From positions 6,139-70,138 of the forward strand of contig JAEZWQ010000029.1 of the NCBI GenBank assembly GCA_023420085.1: DNA of 64,000 nucleotides. Reading direction: 5' to 3'. The translations under genes were made by a program, and so were the position numbers. A model generated the notes under the pieces. That model made no database searches. It saw nothing but the letters and a program-made list of their open reading frames with translations, and was not told where the DNA came from. This DNA comes from Bacillota bacterium. GTDB taxonomy: Bacteria > Bacillota > Clostridia > Lachnospirales > Lachnospiraceae. Shown here piece by piece: positions 62,297-64,000 of the stretch; position 1 is the first letter of the stretch; every line of letters starts with the position of its first letter.

Positions 62297-62483
62297 AATA
62301 AGCATTTAGAGCATTAACTAATTCATCAACATCAATGCCATGAACCATAGCAGCCTCAGCTATTGATTCATGAAGAGATGAAGGACATCCTACACAATGC
62401 ATTCCTGCATTCATCAATATAGGTACAAATCCATTATCAACACTTAATAATTCTGAAATAGTCATATCTTTAGAAATTTTCAT
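62280..62483 (-). CDS. DUF1858 redox disulfide protein
   Basis: 67 residues. It shows MTISELLSVDNGFVPILMNAGMHCVGCPSS with the pair CVGC, as in DUF1858 and hybrid-cluster-associated redox proteins. Its end overlaps tadA by 17 bases. The function is not established. Confidence 0.88.
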   Translation of the reverse strand: MKISKDMTISELLSVDNGFVPILMNAGMHCVGCPSSLHESIAEAAMVHGIDVDELVNALNAYYESTK

Positions 62484-62492
62484 ATATCCTCC

Positions 62493-63179
62493 TTACCAAG
62501 CCCCATCAAATCCAATATTTTGACCAGTGAAATAACTTGGCATTTCCATAATTTTTTTTATAAATTCAGAACATTCATTACAAGTCGCTGCTCTACCAAA
62601 TGGTATGTCAGAACATAGGCTTTCTAGCTCTTCATTTGATAAATGATTATTCATTCTAGTATCTACAAGACCAAGATTAATGGAATTAACCGCAATATTT
62701 GATGGAGCAAGTTCTTTAGCCGCTGCCTTTACAAAAGTATCAATAGCACCTTTTGAAGTACTATAAGCTACTTCCATAGAGGCACCTACCTTCCCCCATA
62801 TTGAAGAAATTGCAATAATTTTTCCATTTTTCTTCCTTATCATATTAGGTAAAACTATCTTAGTTATATAGAAAAATGATGAAAGATTAGTAGAGATAAC
62901 ATCATTCCAATCACATATACTCATATCTTGAATCAGTCCAAAATAACTTTTTGCAGCAAGATGTATGAATACATCAATTTCTAATCTACCTAATTTATCA
63001 TTTAGCATATCATAATCATTTATATCAGCCTCGATAATAAAAATATTTTTATTATCTCTAAATTCATCTAATCTAGCAATAGATTTAAACCCCATCAGAT
63101 AAAGATTATGTTCCTTAGATAGTATATTAGAAAGAGAAAGACCTATATCTCCACTAGCACCGCTTATAAGAATATTCAT
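62493..63179 (-). CDS. Short-chain dehydrogenase/reductase
   Basis: 228 residues. Rossmann motif ISGASGDIGLSLSNIL, the NAG-like HLAAKS, catalytic Ser in ISSIWGKVGA and the YSTSK pair (VAYSTSKGAIDTFVKAAA). The product is FabG-like in shape, but its substrate is unknown; in this operon it may act on a sugar nucleotide. First gene of the minus-strand operon. Confidence 0.9.
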   Translation of the reverse strand: MNILISGASGDIGLSLSNILSKEHNLYLMGFKSIARLDEFRDNKNIFIIEADINDYDMLNDKLGRLEIDVFIHLAAKSYFGLIQDMSICDWNDVISTNLSSFFYITKIVLPNMIRKKNGKIIAISSIWGKVGASMEVAYSTSKGAIDTFVKAAAKELAPSNIAVNSINLGLVDTRMNNHLSNEELESLCSDIPFGRAATCNECSEFIKKIMEMPSYFTGQNIGFDGAW

Positions 63180-63234
63180 ATTTACTCCTTATAAATTAAC
63201 ATAAATAATCAAAAATAACAAGTGAACAAAAAAA

Positions 63235-63252
63235 GGATAGGTTTCCCTATCC
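63235..63252 (-). terminator. Terminator after tRNA-Arg
   Basis: GGATAGG pairs with CCTATCC across four bases, followed on the minus strand by TTTTTTTG. Confidence 0.9.
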
Positions 63253-63254
63253 AC

Positions 63255-63328
63255 TGTACGCTAGAGGATTCGAACCCCCGACCTTTTGGTCCGTAGCCAA
63301 ACGCTCTATCCAGCTGAGCTAAGCGTAC
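63255..63328 (-). tRNA. tRNA-Arg (anticodon ACG)
   Basis: Cloverleaf with acceptor GTACGCT/AGCGTAC, anticodon loop CTACGGA (ACG) and T loop TTCGAAT; discriminator A. CCA is not encoded. The first anticodon base A is the TadA substrate. Confidence 0.96.
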
Positions 63329-63334
63329 AAAAAA

Positions 63335-63348
63335 AGGTGGTTACCCAC
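63335..63348 (-). terminator. Terminator between tRNA-Leu and tRNA-Arg
   Basis: GGTGG/CCACC with a short loop, followed on the minus strand by TTTTTTT. tRNA-Arg would thus need read-through. Confidence 0.8.
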
Positions 63349-63353
63349 CAAAA

Positions 63354-63439
63354 TGCTGGCGACCGGAATCGAACCGGTATGGGATTTGACTCCCGCAGGA
63401 TTTTAAGTCCTGTGCGTCTACCTATTCCGCCACGCCAGC
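63354..63439 (-). tRNA. tRNA-Leu (anticodon TAA)
   Basis: 86 bases, class II with long variable arm. Acceptor GCTGGCG/CGCCAGC, anticodon loop CTTAAAA (TAA), T loop TTCGATT; discriminator A. CCA is not encoded. Confidence 0.97.
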
Positions 63440-63443
63440 GAAA

Positions 63444-63525
63444 TGGATGGAGGAGGATTCGAACCTCCGAAGCAACTTGCAACAGATTTACAGTCTGCCC
63501 CCTTTGGCCACTCGGGAATCCATCC
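63444..63525 (-). tRNA. tRNA-Tyr (anticodon GTA)
   Basis: 82 bases, class II variable arm. Acceptor starts GGATGGA, anticodon loop CTGTAAA (GTA), T loop TTCGAAT. Only four bases separate it from tRNA-Leu. Confidence 0.97.
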
Positions 63526-63538
63526 GTAGTACTAATAT

Positions 63539-63567
63539 TTTATACCATATATCCAAAGAAAAATCAA
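63539..63567 (-). promoter_or_regulatory. Promoter of the tRNA-Tyr/Leu/(Arg) unit
   Basis: -35 TTGATT (63562-63567), 17 bases, -10 TATAAA (63539-63544). It lies behind the terminator after tRNA-fMet. Confidence 0.75.
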
Positions 63568-63612
63568 TACATTTAATAATTAAATTGAATATATTATAAT
63601 CTTGTAAAAAAA

Positions 63613-63628
63613 AAGAGGATTCCCTCTT
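63613..63628 (-). terminator. Terminator after tRNA-fMet (end of rRNA operon)
   Basis: AAGAGG pairs with CCTCTT and is followed on the minus strand by TTTTTTTTTAC. Confidence 0.9.
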
Positions 63629-63630
63629 GA

Positions 63631-63702
63631 TAGCGGGAGGAGGATTCGAACCTCCGACCTTCGGGTTATGAGCCCGACGAGCTGCCTCTGCTCCACCCCG
63701 CG
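63631..63702 (-). tRNA. tRNA-fMet (initiator, anticodon CAT)
   Basis: Acceptor CGCGGGG with an unpaired first base (C1 against T72), anticodon loop CTCATAA (CAT), three G-C pairs in the anticodon stem (GGG/CCC). These are the initiator hallmarks. CCA is not encoded. Confidence 0.94.
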
Positions 63703-63710
63703 ATAGCTAA

Positions 63711-63783
63711 TGGGACCAACAGGGCTCGAACCTGTGACCCCCTGCTTGTAAGGCAGGTGCTCTCCCAGCTGAGCTATGATCCC
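63711..63783 (-). tRNA. tRNA-Val (anticodon TAC)
   Basis: Acceptor GGGATCA/TGGTCCC (one G-U-type pair), anticodon loop CTTACAA (TAC), T loop TTCGAGC; discriminator A. Confidence 0.97.
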
Positions 63784-63788
63784 GTTAA

Positions 63789-63862
63789 CGACCCAGAAGA
63801 GACTCGAACTCTCGACCTCCGCCGTGACAGGGCGGCGCTCTAACCAACTGAGCCACTGGGCC
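63789..63862 (-). tRNA. tRNA-Asp (anticodon GTC)
   Basis: Acceptor GGCCCAG/CTGGGTC, anticodon loop CTGTCAC (GTC), T loop TTCGAGT; discriminator G. It is the first tRNA after 23S rRNA. Confidence 0.97.
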
Positions 63863-63904
63863 AAATCATTTACAATGAAAAACCAAACTGCATAACTGAA
63901 TATA

Positions 63905-64000
63905 TTGGTCAAGACTTCGACCTATTAGTATGAGTCAGCTAGTATATTACTATACTTACACCTCTCACCTATCTACCTCATAGTCTTTAAGGGGTCTTAT
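63905..64000 (-). rRNA. rrl: 23S ribosomal RNA, 3' end only
   Basis: On the minus strand the last about 95 bases of 23S are recognisable: GACCCCTTAAAGACTATGAGG-like text, then CTGACTCATACTAATAGGTCG and the 3' end AGTCTTGACC. The rest is beyond the window. No 5S gene lies between it and tRNA-Asp (42 bases). Confidence 0.93.

Noticed and set aside
63286..63912. Open frames across the tRNA block on both strands
   Set aside because: They consist of tRNA gene sequence; the T-loop text reads as repeated FE(S/P)-type peptides.
1..64000. CRISPR arrays, prophage or insertion sequences
   Set aside because: I saw no direct repeats with regular spacers, no transposase, integrase or phage structural genes. 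The group II intron is the only mobile element recognised.

Overview
The window comes from a low-GC (roughly 30 %), anaerobic, Gram-positive Firmicute. The supporting signs are strong Shine-Dalgarno sites, a one-piece S10-spc-alpha ribosomal operon with Zn-type S14, an L27 that carries a cleavable N-terminus next to its protease Prp, and several Fe-S or redox families typical of Clostridia (HdrB-like CCG protein, C_GCAxxG_C_C, DUF1858). A relative of the Peptostreptococcales/Tissierellales is my best guess, without a marker that fixes the genus. The streptolysin-S-like toxin cluster and the histidine-triad/LRR surface protein suggest a host-associated lifestyle.

Left to right: (1) 1-1795, a group IIC intron with its maturase, cut by the window edge and sitting just behind the terminator of a PadR-HAAS-DUF4097 operon (1859-3603). 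(2) 3660-5754, a small membrane protein, a decayed ABC-transporter remnant and a secreted NlpC/P60 hydrolase. (3) 5863-21988, a biotin ligase and then the ribosomal super-operon on the minus strand (rpsJ through rplQ, including secY, adk, map, infA and rpoA), with a structured leader. (4) 22456-27973, a plus-strand cluster: rhodanese lipoprotein, DUF2064-kinase fusion, two TVP38 membrane proteins, a family-2 glycosyltransferase, an HdrB-like Fe-S protein and a C_GCAxxG_C_C protein. It resembles the 'rSAM/selenodomain-associated' transferase neighbourhoods but has no radical SAM gene here. (5) 28156-33015, a sagABCDEF-type cluster making a thiazole/oxazole-modified cytolysin, without its own sagGHI exporter. 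(6) 33523-37158, a 1211-residue His-triad/LRR protein. (7) 37272-43561, LysR, dUTPase, and an operon of trigger-factor-like chaperone, two ABC exporter half-transporters and a thioredoxin. (8) 43750-48741, rpoD; mnmA-iscS-iscR facing a dps gene across one shared palindromic operator; and a DUF1292 protein with a Cys-rich tail. (9) 48833-55870, rplU-prp-rpmA-obg-nadD-yqeK-rsfS-gltX-helicase. (10) 56081-58639, an ABC-2 transporter with a possible leader-peptide attenuator. (11) 59354-63179, a small glycan operon (SDR, DUF1858, TadA, HAD phosphatase, aminotransferase, sugar transferase). (12) 63255-64000, six tRNA genes behind the 3' end of a 23S rRNA gene.

The two regions most worth following up are the incomplete sag cluster and the redox/glycosyltransferase cluster beside it. 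They converge on the same terminator region (about 28000-28130). All functions are inferred from motifs read by eye; no database search was run.
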